A DNA stretch of 64,000 nucleotides from Solirubrobacter phytolaccae (lineage in GTDB: Bacteria; Actinomycetota; Thermoleophilia; Solirubrobacterales; Solirubrobacteraceae), in assembly GCF_027587195.1 (NCBI RefSeq), contig NZ_JAPDDP010000002.1, positions 142,244 through 206,243 on the forward strand, given 5' to 3'. This document shows, in pieces, positions 8,552 through 17,260 of this stretch. Position 1 is the stretch's first letter; every line of letters begins with the position of its first letter. A program made the translations under genes and the position numbers. The notes below the pieces were generated by a model, which was not told where the DNA came from, searched no databases, and worked only from the letters and a program-made list of their open reading frames with translations.

Positions 8552-11500
8552 ATGGCGGTAAACACCACGGTCGAAGTGGTCATGCCCCCAATGGGCGACT
8601 CGGTTTCCGAGGGCTCCATCCTGGAGTGGCATAAGCAGGAAGGCGAGGAGGTCTCCGAGGACGAGACACTCGTCGAGATCTCCACCGACAAGGTGGACGC
8701 TGAAGTCCCCGCTCCAGTCTCCGGCACCGTGGTCAAGATCCACGCCGCCGAGGGCGACACCGTCGGTGTCGGCAGCGTGCTCGCCGAGATCGCTCCGAGT
8801 GAGAACGGCTCCGGGCCGGCGCTCTCGGGCGATGCCGATGAGGACGAGGGCGACGCACCGCCCGGCGGTGAGAACGGTGGCGGCGGCGAAGGCACCGTGA
8901 TCGAGATCGAGATGCCGCAGATGGGCGAGTCGGTCTCCGAGGGCACCATCCTCGAGTGGGCCAAGGCCGTCGGCGACAGCATCGCCGAGGACGAGACGCT
9001 CGTCGAGATCTCCACGGACAAGGTCGACGCGGAGGTTCCCGCGCCAGCTTCGGGCACGATCACGGAGCTGCTCGCCGAGGCCGGCGACACCGTGACCGTC
9101 GGCCAGGTCATCGCGCGTATGAGCTCCGGCAACGGTGCCGCGCCCGCGAAGGCCGCGCCCAAGGCCGAGCCGACGGAGATCCGCCCGGCGGGCGACGTCG
9201 AGACCGAGACCATCGAGACGCAGGACGGCCTGAAGGTCACGCCGGTCGCGCAGCGCGTCGCCGCCGCGCAGGGCGTGGACCTCGCCAAGGTCACGGGCAC
9301 GGGCCCGAACGGCCGCATCGGTAAGGCCGACGTGCTCGCGTTCGAGCAGAACGGCGCGTCCGCGCCCGCCAAGAGCGCCGCTCCGGCGCCCACCGGCGGC
9401 AAGCAGACCCTGCTCAAGGGCGCGAGCGCGATGCTCGCGCGCTACATGGACGAGTCGCGCGCGATCCCGACCGCGACGTCCTTCCGCACGCTCACCGTCA
9501 CCACCCTCGACGGCTACCGCAAGCAGCTCAAGGGCGCGGGCCAGAAGGTCTCCTTCACGCACCTGATCGCGTACGCGATCGCGCGCGCGGCGACGGAGCA
9601 GATGCCGGTCATGGCGACGCACTTCGCCGAGCTCGACGGCAAGCCGCACGTGATCGACGACGGCGCGGTCAACCTCGGCATCGCCGTGGACGTCGAGAAG
9701 AAGGGCGGCGGCCGCACGCTGATGGTCCCGGTCATCAAGGACGCGGGCCGCCTCACGTTCCCGCAGTTCCTCGACGCCTTCGGCGAGCTCATCACCAAGG
9801 CGCGCGACAACAAGCTGACGGCTGACGACCTCCAGGGCGCCAACGTCTCGCTCACCAACCCCGGCGGCATCGGGACCATCGCGTCCGTGCCGCGCCTGAT
9901 GAACGGGCAGGGCACGATCGTCGCCACCGGCGCGATCGGCTACCCGCCCGGCCTCGGGGCCATCGGCGCCACGATCGGCGCCGAGAAGGTGATGACGATG
10001 ACGTCGACCTACGACCATCGCATCATCCAGGGCGCCGAGTCCGGCCAGTTCCTGCAGGTGGTCGAGCAGTACCTGCAGGGCGAGCACGGCTTCTACGAGC
10101 AGGTCTTCTCCGACCTGGGCGCGGACATCGGTCCCGCCCCGACGGCCCCGACGCCGCAGGCGATCGCCCAGGCGATGCCGGAGACCAAGACCGAGCCGGC
10201 GCCGGCCACCTCGGCCGAGCCGAACCTCGAGCTGCTCCAGGCCGTCCAGGCCGCGATGTCGCTGATCAAGGCGCACCGCACGCACGGCCACCTGGCCGCG
10301 CGCCTGGACCCGCTCGGCTCCGAGCCCGAGGGCGACCCCGCGCTCGATCCCGAGCCGCTCGGCCTCACGCCGGAGCTGATGGCCAAGATCCCGGCCTCGA
10401 TCCTGCGCGTCGGCGTCCCGGGCGAGACGCTCGCGGACGTCATCCCGCGCCTGCGCGAGACCTACTGCGGCCAGATCGCGTACGAGATCGAGCACATCGC
10501 CTCGCACCGCCAGCGCGTCTGGCTGCGCGAGAAGATCGAGACCGGCGCGTTCCGCAAGCCGCTGTCGGGCGAGGAGAAGTACGCGCTGCTGCGCCGCCTG
10601 ACGCAGGTGGACTCGCTCGAGCGCTTCATGCACAAGGCGTACCTGGGCCAGAAGCAGTTCTCGGTCGAGGGCCTGGACATGACCGTGCCGATGCTGGACG
10701 AGATGATCCAGCTCTCCGCGGGCGAGGGCGCGCGTGAGGTCGTGATCGGCATGGCGCACCGCGGCCGCCTGAACGTGCTGGCGCACAACCTCGGCCGGCC
10801 GTACGAGACGATCTTCCGCGAGTTCGAGGGCGCGTCGTCGATCGAGGCGGTCACGACGATCCCGCAGGGCGGCACCGGCGACGTCAAGTACCACCACGGC
10901 GCCCAGGGCACCTACCAGTGCGGCGAGACCGAGAGCGTCCTCGTGCGGCTGGAGTCCAACCCGTCGCACCTCGAGTACGTCGCGCCCGTCGTCACCGGCG
11001 CCACGCGCGCCATCCAGACCTCCCGGCAGGGCACGCACGCGCAGCTGGACACCAGCGCCGCCGTGCCGATCGTCCTGCACGGCGACGCGGCCTTCCCGGG
11101 CCAGGGCGTCGTCGCGGAGACGTTCAACCTGCAGGCGCTGGACGGCTACACGGTCGGCGGCACGCTGCACCTGATCCAGAACAACCAGGTCGGCTTCACG
11201 ACGGACCCCGACGACTCGCGCTCCACGCGCTGGGCGTCGGACCTCGCGAAGGGCTTCGACGTGCCGATCTTCCACGTCAACGCCGACGACGTGGCCGCGT
11301 GCGTGTCCGCGGTGCGGCTCGCGTTCGCATTCCGCCAGGAGTTCGGCCACGACGTGCTGATCGACCTGATCGGCTACCGCCGCTACGGCCACAACGAGGC
11401 CGACGAGCCCGCCTACACGCAGCCGGAGATGACGGCCAAGATCAAGGCCAAGAAGCCGGTGCGCGAGCTGTTCGCGGCGTCGCTCGTCAGCGACGGCACG

Positions 11501-12856
11501 ATCACCCAGGAGGAGGCCGACGCGGTCGCCACCGAGATCTGGGACGACCTCGCCAAGCGCCACCGCGAGCTCAAGGAGGCCCTGGCGAGCACGGGCGACG
11601 AGCAGCCCACGGGCGGCTACGAGCTGGATCGCTCCGCCTCGCCGGAGGTCAAGACCCAGGTCTCCAAGGATCGCCTGGAGACGCTCAACGAGGAGCTCCT
11701 GCGGTTCCCCGAGGGCTTCACCGTCCACCCGAAGCTGGTCAAGCAGCTCGAGCGCCGGCGTACGGCGATCGGGCCCGACGGCGGCATCGACTGGGCCCAG
11801 GCCGAGTCGCTGGCGTACGCGTCGCTGCTGACCGAGGGCACGCCGGTGCGTCTGACCGGCCAGGACGCGGAGCGCGGCACGTTCTCGCAGCGCCACCTCG
11901 TCTTCCACGACCCGAAGACCGGCCAGCGGATCTCCCCGATCCAGAACCTGCCCGGCGCGCTCGCGCCGATGGAGCTGCACAACTCGCCGCTCAGCGAGAT
12001 CGCGTGCCTCGGCTTCGAGTACGGCTACTCGATGGAGGCGCCGGAGTCGCTGGTGCTGTGGGAGGCGCAGTTCGGCGACTTCGTGAACTCGGCGCAGGTC
12101 ATCATCGACCAGTTCATCGTCTCCGCGCTGTCCAAGTGGGGCCAGACGACGCGCCTGACGCTGCTGCTCCCGCACGGCTACGAGGGCTCGGGTCCGGAAC
12201 ACTCCTCCGGCCGCCTGGAGCGCTTCCTGTCGCTTGCGGCGGAGGGCAACATCCGCGTCGCGAACCTCACGACGCCGTCGCAGTACTTCCACCTCCTGCG
12301 CCGCCAGGCGCGGGTGGCGAAGCAGCGTCCGCTGGTGATCATGACCCCGAAGTCGCTCCTGCGCCTGCCGCAGGCGACGTCGCGGATCGAGCATCTCGCC
12401 GAGGGCCGGTTCTTCCCGGTGCTCGCCGAGCCGCGGATCGACGAGGCGAAGGTCACCCGCCTGGTGCTGTGCACCGGCAAGCTCTACTACGACCTCAAGG
12501 GTCACGCCACGCGCGAGAACAACGAGTCCGTCGCGATCACCCGCGTCGAGCTGCTGTACCCGTTCCCGCAGGGGCAGATCCTGGAAGAGGTCAAGCGCTA
12601 CCCGAACCTGCGCGAGGTCCTGTGGGTGCAGGAGGAGCCGCGCAACATGGGCGCCCGCGCGCACATGTCCCCGCGCCTGCTGCACATCCTGCCGCCGGAC
12701 ATCGACTTCGGGTACGTCGGCCGGCCGGAGCGCGCTTCGCCGGGCGAGGGCTACCCGGCCGCGCACACCGTCGAGCAGACGCGGATCATCCGCACCGCGC
12801 TGGACACGACCGTGCCGGTCTCGGTGAACCCGGACAAGTTGCCCGGGGAACGCTAG
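8552..12856 (+). CDS. kgd: Multifunctional 2-oxoglutarate dehydrogenase: two lipoyl domains, E2 and E1
   Basis: 1434 residues. In order: lipoyl domain 1 (~6-82, lipoyl-Lys47 in STDKVDAE), acidic/Gly linker, lipoyl domain 2 (~115-190, Lys157), E1/E3-binding domain (~229-265), succinyltransferase core (~285-515, catalytic His489 in TYDHRIIQG), then a complete ThDP-dependent E1o (~555-1434) opening with HRTHGHLAARLDPLG and containing VIGMAHRGRLNVL and HGDAAFPGQG. Mycobacterial Kgd and corynebacterial OdhA, as I recall them, lack the lipoyl and binding domains. This version could run E1 and E2 chemistry with its own swinging arms and needs only E3. Role: TCA-cycle conversion of 2-oxoglutarate to succinyl-CoA. 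A strong terminator follows. Confidence 0.93.
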   Translation: MAVNTTVEVVMPPMGDSVSEGSILEWHKQEGEEVSEDETLVEISTDKVDAEVPAPVSGTVVKIHAAEGDTVGVGSVLAEIAPSENGSGPALSGDADEDEGDAPPGGENGGGGEGTVIEIEMPQMGESVSEGTILEWAKAVGDSIAEDETLVEISTDKVDAEVPAPASGTITELLAEAGDTVTVGQVIARMSSGNGAAPAKAAPKAEPTEIRPAGDVETETIETQDGLKVTPVAQRVAAAQGVDLAKVTGTGPNGRIGKADVLAFEQNGASAPAKSAAPAPTGGKQTLLKGASAMLARYMDESRAIPTATSFRTLTVTTLDGYRKQLKGAGQKVSFTHLIAYAIARAATEQMPVMATHFAELDGKPHVIDDGAVNLGIAVDVEKKGGGRTLMVPVIKDAGRLTFPQFLDAFGELITKARDNKLTADDLQGANVSLTNPGGIGTIASVPRLMNGQGTIVATGAIGYPPGLGAIGATIGAEKVMTMTSTYDHRIIQGAESGQFLQVVEQYLQGEHGFYEQVFSDLGADIGPAPTAPTPQAIAQAMPETKTEPAPATSAEPNLELLQAVQAAMSLIKAHRTHGHLAARLDPLGSEPEGDPALDPEPLGLTPELMAKIPASILRVGVPGETLADVIPRLRETYCGQIAYEIEHIASHRQRVWLREKIETGAFRKPLSGEEKYALLRRLTQVDSLERFMHKAYLGQKQFSVEGLDMTVPMLDEMIQLSAGEGAREVVIGMAHRGRLNVLAHNLGRPYETIFREFEGASSIEAVTTIPQGGTGDVKYHHGAQGTYQCGETESVLVRLESNPSHLEYVAPVVTGATRAIQTSRQGTHAQLDTSAAVPIVLHGDAAFPGQGVVAETFNLQALDGYTVGGTLHLIQNNQVGFTTDPDDSRSTRWASDLAKGFDVPIFHVNADDVAACVSAVRLAFAFRQEFGHDVLIDLIGYRRYGHNEADEPAYTQPEMTAKIKAKKPVRELFAASLVSDGTITQEEADAVATEIWDDLAKRHRELKEALASTGDEQPTGGYELDRSASPEVKTQVSKDRLETLNEELLRFPEGFTVHPKLVKQLERRRTAIGPDGGIDWAQAESLAYASLLTEGTPVRLTGQDAERGTFSQRHLVFHDPKTGQRISPIQNLPGALAPMELHNSPLSEIACLGFEYGYSMEAPESLVLWEAQFGDFVNSAQVIIDQFIVSALSKWGQTTRLTLLLPHGYEGSGPEHSSGRLERFLSLAAEGNIRVANLTTPSQYFHLLRRQARVAKQRPLVIMTPKSLLRLPQATSRIEHLAEGRFFPVLAEPRIDEAKVTRLVLCTGKLYYDLKGHATRENNESVAITRVELLYPFPQGQILEEVKRYPNLREVLWVQEEPRNMGARAHMSPRLLHILPPDIDFGYVGRPERASPGEGYPAAHTVEQTRIIRTALDTTVPVSVNPDKLPGER

Positions 12857-12877
12857 GAGAAATCAGCTGAACGAGAG

Positions 12878-12907
12878 CGGCCCGCGTTTGTTACGCGGGC
12901 CGTTTTC
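12878..12907 (+). terminator. Rho-independent terminator after kgd
   Basis: A 10-bp GC-rich stem, CGGCCCGCGT (12878-12887) with ACGCGGGCCG (12893-12902), has a 5-nt loop and is followed directly by TTTTCGTT. It lies 21 nt after the kgd stop. Confidence 0.85.
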
Positions 12908-12988
12908 GTTGCGTAACTGAGCGGACCGAAGCGCTGGGCGTGGCGTTGCAGGCCGCAACTTGCTTGCCCCCGTGGTGTCGGAACGGGC

Positions 12989-13750
12989 ATGAAGCGAATC
13001 CCCTTCTCCGGCCGCGCGGCCATCGTGTGCTCCCTGATCCTCGCCCTCGGGATCCCGTCCGTTGCCGTCGGCTTCGGCGAGGGGCGCAACCTGCTCCTCG
13101 GCAAGCGCAACCCGTCCAACAACGCGAACCTCGCGCTGAACACCGAGACGGAGATCATCGCCGACACCACGACGTACGGCACCCGTCAGTCCAACAAGAA
13201 GGACGGCGACGGTGGCTCCGCGATCTACGGCTGCCGCTCGAACCCGGGCAATGAGCCCTGCCTGCGCGCGAACAACCTCAAGGGCGGACGCGCCTTCGAG
13301 TTCGTGACGATCGGCAAGGAAGGCGGCCGCATCGAGGTCGGCGGCGACAAGACCGGTGCTCCGCTGACGACGAACGCCACCGGCGTGGCCACCGGCTTCA
13401 ACGCCGACAAGGTCGACGGCAAGGAAGCGGCGGACTTCGCGCCCGCCACGAGCCTCACGTTCGCCGCCATCAGCGACGACGGCACCGCCACCCCGACCGC
13501 CACTGGCCCGACGACGCCGACCGTCACGCTGGCCACGACCGGCGACAACGCCGTCTACACCGTCGACCTCAAGCGCGACGTCAGCAAGTGCTCCTACACG
13601 GCCGCCCCGATCGGCTCCCCGAGCCCCGTCGCTCCGGGCGTCGCCGCGGTGCCGAACCAGGTCAACCAGGTCGCCGTCAACTTCGGCGGCTCCGAAGCCA
13701 CTCCGCCCGCGGCGCGCCGCGGCTCGTTCCACCTGCAGGTGATCTGCTAA
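12989..13750 (+). CDS. Secreted protein of unknown function
   Basis: 253 residues with a signal peptide (MKRIPFSGRAAIVCSLILALG, cleavage near residue 28). The middle has GFNADKVDGKEAADF, resembling the N-A-D-x-V-D-G-x-x-A-x-x-F motif common in actinobacterial secreted or fibre-like proteins. A Thr/Pro-rich stretch follows (~168-186). Cysteines occur in the pairs GCRSNPGNEPC and near the C-terminus (SKCSYT, VIC). No enzymatic motif was recognised. Probably extracellular and disulfide-stabilised. Confidence 0.75.
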   Translation: MKRIPFSGRAAIVCSLILALGIPSVAVGFGEGRNLLLGKRNPSNNANLALNTETEIIADTTTYGTRQSNKKDGDGGSAIYGCRSNPGNEPCLRANNLKGGRAFEFVTIGKEGGRIEVGGDKTGAPLTTNATGVATGFNADKVDGKEAADFAPATSLTFAAISDDGTATPTATGPTTPTVTLATTGDNAVYTVDLKRDVSKCSYTAAPIGSPSPVAPGVAAVPNQVNQVAVNFGGSEATPPAARRGSFHLQVIC

Positions 13751-13760
13751 CCACCGCTTC

Positions 13761-14033
13761 ATGCCCCACCGGGATGACAACGCCTCGCGGGTGCTCGCCC
13801 GCATCCGCGAGGTGCCGGAGGGGTTCGTGCGGTCCTACGGCGACGTCTCGCCGGGCGCGCCGCGGTTCGCGGGCACGGTCCTGGCCTCCACGTCCGCGGA
13901 CGTGCCCTGGTGGCGGATCGTCCGCGCCGACGGCTCCCTCGCCAAGGGCGCGCGTCAGCGGGCACTGCTGGAGCAAGAGGGCGTGCCGTTCCGGGGCGAG
14001 CGCGTGGACATGCACGCCGCACGGATACCGTGA
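13761..14033 (+). CDS. Alkyltransferase-like protein (ATL), MGMT family
   Basis: 90 residues with the MGMT DNA-binding-domain fold: VPEGFVRSYGDVS, then the active-site loop. The canonical P-C-H-R is replaced by P-W-W-R (VPWWRIVRADGSLAKG). Loss of the Cys and gain of Trp define ATL proteins, which bind O6-alkylguanine without repairing it and hand it to nucleotide excision repair. The second Trp, where ATLs usually keep His, is unusual. The stop sits inside the start region of the YjbQ-like gene, so the two are probably co-expressed. Confidence 0.82.
   Translation: MPHRDDNASRVLARIREVPEGFVRSYGDVSPGAPRFAGTVLASTSADVPWWRIVRADGSLAKGARQRALLEQEGVPFRGERVDMHAARIP
14026..14031 (+). promoter_or_regulatory. 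TANNNT -10 box (TACCGT), leaderless-type
   Basis: TACCGT is followed by 7 nt (GAGCGGC) and ATG 14039. It lies inside the end of the ATL gene and could give the YjbQ gene its own leaderless transcript. Confidence 0.35.
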
Positions 14034-14038
14034 GCGGC

Positions 14039-14458
14039 ATGTGGGTCCAGCGAGAGGTCACCCTGCGGCCGCGCCCGCGCGGCTTTCACCTGATCACGCG
14101 CGACGTGCTCGAGGCCCTGCCCGAGCTCCAGCGCTTCCAGGTCGGGCTGCTGCACGTGTTCATCCGCCACACGAGCGCGTCGCTCACCCTGAACGAGAAC
14201 GCCTCGCCGGATGTACGCGACGACTTCGAGGCCTGGTTCAACGAGGCCGTCCCGGAGGACGCGCGCTACTGGACCCACACGATCGAGGGTCCGGACGACA
14301 TGCCCGCGCACATCAAGGCCTCACTGCTCGGCCCATCGCTCTCGTTGCCGGTGAGCGGCGGCCGGCTCGCGGTCGGCACCTGGCAGGGCATCTACCTGTG
14401 CGAGCACCGCGACCACGGTGGTCCGCGGTCGCTGGTCCTCACCCTCAACGGGGAGTAG
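14039..14458 (+). CDS. YjbQ/UPF0047 family protein
   Basis: 139 residues, normal length for the YjbQ (UPF0047) family. Family signatures include HVFIRHTSASLTLNENASP (metal-binding His and the SLTLNEN motif) and GRLAVGTWQGIYLCEHRD near the C-terminus. YjbQ proteins have been linked to a weak thiamine-phosphate synthase activity; the physiological role is unsettled. ATG 14039 is favoured; GTG 14030, overlapping the ATL stop, is an alternative. A hairpin terminator follows. Confidence 0.9.
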   Translation: MWVQREVTLRPRPRGFHLITRDVLEALPELQRFQVGLLHVFIRHTSASLTLNENASPDVRDDFEAWFNEAVPEDARYWTHTIEGPDDMPAHIKASLLGPSLSLPVSGGRLAVGTWQGIYLCEHRDHGGPRSLVLTLNGE

Positions 14459-14461
14459 AGC

Positions 14462-14486
14462 CCGCACCCAGAGGGGTGCGGTTCTC
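14462..14486 (+). terminator. Hairpin terminator after the yjbQ-like gene
   Basis: CCGCACCC (14462-14469) pairs with GGGTGCGG (14474-14481) across an AGAG tetraloop, followed by TTCTC. The stem is perfect but the T-tract is weak. It begins 3 nt after the stop codon. Confidence 0.7.
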
Positions 14487-14566
14487 CGTACACGCAAGAA
14501 GATCAGGGAAAAGGGCCGGGGGTGACCCCGATGCTGGCCGGGCCCGTGGGCGGCAGCATGCGGCCC

Positions 14567-15055
14567 ATGAAGAAGATCCTCCCCACGCTGATCGCCACCA
14601 CCGCCGTCCTGCTCGCCGGCAGCGCCTCCGCGCAGGCCGCGAGCTTCACCGAGGTCCATTTCGAGCCGGGCTCGACGATCAAGATCCACGATGACGAGAC
14701 GTTCGGGTCCGACGTGGAGAAGACGTGGGACCTCAGCGGCTCCGTCGGCAAGTTCAAGAACTCGGTGACGACGCCGCAGACGCTCCTCGTCTCCCGCTGC
14801 GCGGGCGACGAGGTCCGCGTCGAGATCCGCATCACGCGTCAGCTGATCAACGGCGTCCCGGCCCTGCGAACGCGCGCCGACCTGTACGAGGGCGACAGCT
14901 GCTCCACCCCCGACCTGGACGGCTCGGTCGTGTTCGACTTCGGCACGATCCACGCGCCGTTCAAGTTCACGAAGCAGTACCACGTGACCAACGCCCAGGA
15001 GGGCGGCGACTGGGCCGTCGCGAACCTGAACTACTCGCTCAAGACCGGCTTCTAG
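14567..15055 (+). CDS. Small secreted protein of unknown function
   Basis: 162 residues from ATG 14567 (MKKILPTLIATTAVLLAGSA), with a signal peptide cut near SAQAA (~24-25). The mature part is beta-rich with two cysteines (SRCAGDE and DSCSTPD) that could form one disulfide. No family recognised. An in-frame ATG lies 45 nt upstream, but the signal peptide begins at the chosen Met. The end overlaps the nucS end by 4 nt (convergent). Confidence 0.7.
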   Translation: MKKILPTLIATTAVLLAGSASAQAASFTEVHFEPGSTIKIHDDETFGSDVEKTWDLSGSVGKFKNSVTTPQTLLVSRCAGDEVRVEIRITRQLINGVPALRTRADLYEGDSCSTPDLDGSVVFDFGTIHAPFKFTKQYHVTNAQEGGDWAVANLNYSLKTGF

Positions 15056-15720
15056 GCGAACAACGTGAGCGCGGGCTCGCGCTCACCGCGCAGCACGGCC
15101 AGGTCGACCTCGACCCAGGTGAGGCCGCGGGACTCCGCGAGGACGCGGGCCTGCGGCTTCACAGTCGTCGCCGCGAGCACGCCCCGGCAGTCGGCCTTGC
15201 CCGGGTCCTGCCGGATCCGCTCGAGGTAGCGCGAGAGCTGCTCGACCGCGTCGATCGTGCCGACGCGCTTGATCTCCACCGCGATCCAGCCATCCGCCTC
15301 GTCGCGGCACATCAGGTCCACCGGGCCGATGTCCGTCGGCCACTCGCGCCGGACCAGGCGGAAGCCCTCGCCGCACCAGTGCGGCGCATCGGCGAGCGCG
15401 ACCTGCAGATCGGCCTCCACGCCGTCCTTGCTCAGCCGGTCGGCGTCGAAGTCCATCGTGTGCGTGACGTCGCTGAGGACCTCGTGCAGCGTGATCTCGA
15501 GCTGATCGTCGCCCTTGACCTTGCGCACGACGATCGTCTGACCCTCCTCGATGACGGCCGTCGGCGGCGTCATCCAGTTCAGCGGCTTATAGCCGCCCGC
15601 GTCGGCGTGGACGAGCACGCTGCCGTCGGCCTTGAGCATGATCAACCGGAGCGCCTCGGGCAGGTGGGCGGTGAGACGACCGGTGTAGGCGACGGAGCAG
15701 CGGGCGACGATCAAACGCAT
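15052..15720 (-). CDS. nucS: Endonuclease NucS (non-canonical mismatch repair)
   Basis: 222 residues, full length. The N-terminal beta-rich DNA-binding domain (~1-110) is followed by a RecB-like nuclease core with D135 (GPVDLMC) and E149-x-K151 (AVEIKRVG). The C-terminus LTLFA matches the short clamp-binding tail of actinobacterial NucS, which recruits the beta sliding clamp. NucS cuts both strands at mismatches and replaces MutS/MutL in many actinobacteria. The start is next to a small inverted repeat (GGCTC-ATC-GAGCC, 15721-15733), and a TAGGCT box lies 9 nt upstream. Confidence 0.95.
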   Translation of the reverse strand: MRLIVARCSVAYTGRLTAHLPEALRLIMLKADGSVLVHADAGGYKPLNWMTPPTAVIEEGQTIVVRKVKGDDQLEITLHEVLSDVTHTMDFDADRLSKDGVEADLQVALADAPHWCGEGFRLVRREWPTDIGPVDLMCRDEADGWIAVEIKRVGTIDAVEQLSRYLERIRQDPGKADCRGVLAATTVKPQARVLAESRGLTWVEVDLAVLRGEREPALTLFA

Positions 15721-15775
15721 GGCTCATCGAGCCTAGATGAATGATCGGACACCGCGCGCCTACCGTAAGCGTCCG

Positions 15776-17218
15776 ATGGCGACCGAAACACGCTCGCAGC
15801 GGCAAGTGCTGGTCGCCTTCGCCGCGATCATGCTCGCGACGCTGCTCGCGGCGCTCGACCAGACGATCGTCGCGACCGCGCTGCCGCAGATCGCCGCCGA
15901 CCTGCAGGGCTTCGAGCATCTGAGCTGGGTGGTCACCGCGTACCTGCTCGCGAGCACGGTGACCGTGCCGCTGTACGGGAAGCTGAGCGACCTGTACGGC
16001 CGCCGGCGGCTGTTCGTGGTCTCGATCAGCGTCTTCCTGGCCGGCTCGCTGCTGTGCGGCGTGGCGCAGGACATGACCCAGCTGATCGCGTTCCGCGCGC
16101 TCCAGGGACTGGGCGCGGGCGGGCTGCTGCCGCTCAGCCAGGCCGCGATCGCCGACCTGTTCTCGCCGCGGGAGCGCGGGCGCTACCAGGGCTACATCGG
16201 CTCGGTGTGGGCGACCGCCGCCGTGGCCGGCCCGCTGCTCGGCGGCACGCTCACCGACACGGTCAGCTGGCGCTGGATCTTCTTCATCAACCTGCCGCTC
16301 GCCGCGTTCGCCCTGGTCGTCGTGATGCGGACGATGCAGCCCGGCGGGCGCACGCGTGAGCATCGGATCGACTGGGCGGGCGCCGCGCTGCTCAGCGTCG
16401 GCGTGTCCGCGATCCTCGTCGCCTGCGCGTGGGCGGGCACGGACTACGCGTGGACGTCCGCCCAGGTGCTCACCGCGTTCGGGATCGGCGCCGTGGCGAT
16501 CATGGCGTTCGGCGCCGTCGAGCGCCGCGCCGGGGAGCCGCTGCTGCCGCTCACGCTGTTCCGCGGCCGGACGTTCACGGTCTCCACGCTGGCGGCCCTG
16601 ATGATCGGCGCCGTCCTGTTCGGGATCACGATCTACGTCCCCGTGTACATGCAGGGCGTGCTCGGTGCCTCGGCGACGAGCTCGGGCATCGTGCTGATCC
16701 CGCTCACGCTCGGCTGGGTCGTCGCGAGCTTCACCAGCGGCCAGCTCATCTCCCGCACCGGCCGCTACCGGATCTACCCGCTGATCGGCTCGACGACCGT
16801 GCTCGCGGGCACGATCCTGCTGACCACGCTCGACACGGAGACCTCGAAGACGCTCGCGAGCGCGTACCTCGTCGTGATCGGCGTCGGCATGGGCCTGATG
16901 TTCCAGACGTTCGTGATCGCGACCCAGAACCGCGTCGACACCGCCGACCTCGGCGTCGCCACCGCGGCGATCCAGTTCTTCCGCTCGATGGGCGGCAGCC
17001 TGGCGGTCGCGGTGCTCGGCGCGCTGCTGATCGCGCGCCTGCCCGCCGGCATCGACCCGAACCGGCTCACCGTGGGCGGCGCGCAGGTCCCCGAGGCCGC
17101 CCGCGAAGCGCTCAACGCGGGCACCCACGCCGTCTTCGTCGCGGCCGTCCCGCTCGCGGCGGTCGTGCTCGTACTCGCCTTCCTCCTACCGGAACACCCG
17201 TTACGCACCAAGCGCTGA
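15776..17218 (+). CDS. DHA2-type MFS multidrug exporter (14 TM)
   Basis: 480 residues with about 14 hydrophobic segments. MFS motif A is GKLSDLYGRRRLF. The DHA2/EmrB first-helix motif is LAALDQTIVATALPQI, and the motif-C-like antiporter sequence AGPLLGGTLTD lies in TM5. The family extrudes drugs or metabolites in exchange for protons. Start ATG 15776 is taken because it sits just before the first helix; ATG 15737 is possible. It is divergent from nucS with about 55 bp between starts. Confidence 0.9.
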   Translation: MATETRSQRQVLVAFAAIMLATLLAALDQTIVATALPQIAADLQGFEHLSWVVTAYLLASTVTVPLYGKLSDLYGRRRLFVVSISVFLAGSLLCGVAQDMTQLIAFRALQGLGAGGLLPLSQAAIADLFSPRERGRYQGYIGSVWATAAVAGPLLGGTLTDTVSWRWIFFINLPLAAFALVVVMRTMQPGGRTREHRIDWAGAALLSVGVSAILVACAWAGTDYAWTSAQVLTAFGIGAVAIMAFGAVERRAGEPLLPLTLFRGRTFTVSTLAALMIGAVLFGITIYVPVYMQGVLGASATSSGIVLIPLTLGWVVASFTSGQLISRTGRYRIYPLIGSTTVLAGTILLTTLDTETSKTLASAYLVVIGVGMGLMFQTFVIATQNRVDTADLGVATAAIQFFRSMGGSLAVAVLGALLIARLPAGIDPNRLTVGGAQVPEAAREALNAGTHAVFVAAVPLAAVVLVLAFLLPEHPLRTKR

Positions 17219-17260
17219 CGATGCGTGCAACCGCGCCGCGGATTTGAGATGGTGGCGCCG

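Noticed and set aside
8567..9120. Direct DNA repeat suggesting a mobile element inside kgd
   Set aside because: It is the pair of homologous lipoyl domains; similarity ends at the domain borders.
8381..12766. A 1461-residue open frame antisense to kgd
   Set aside because: It is a by-product of the high third-position GC of the kgd frame, and its composition (Arg/Asp/Leu/Val-rich, no domains) is that of a shadow.
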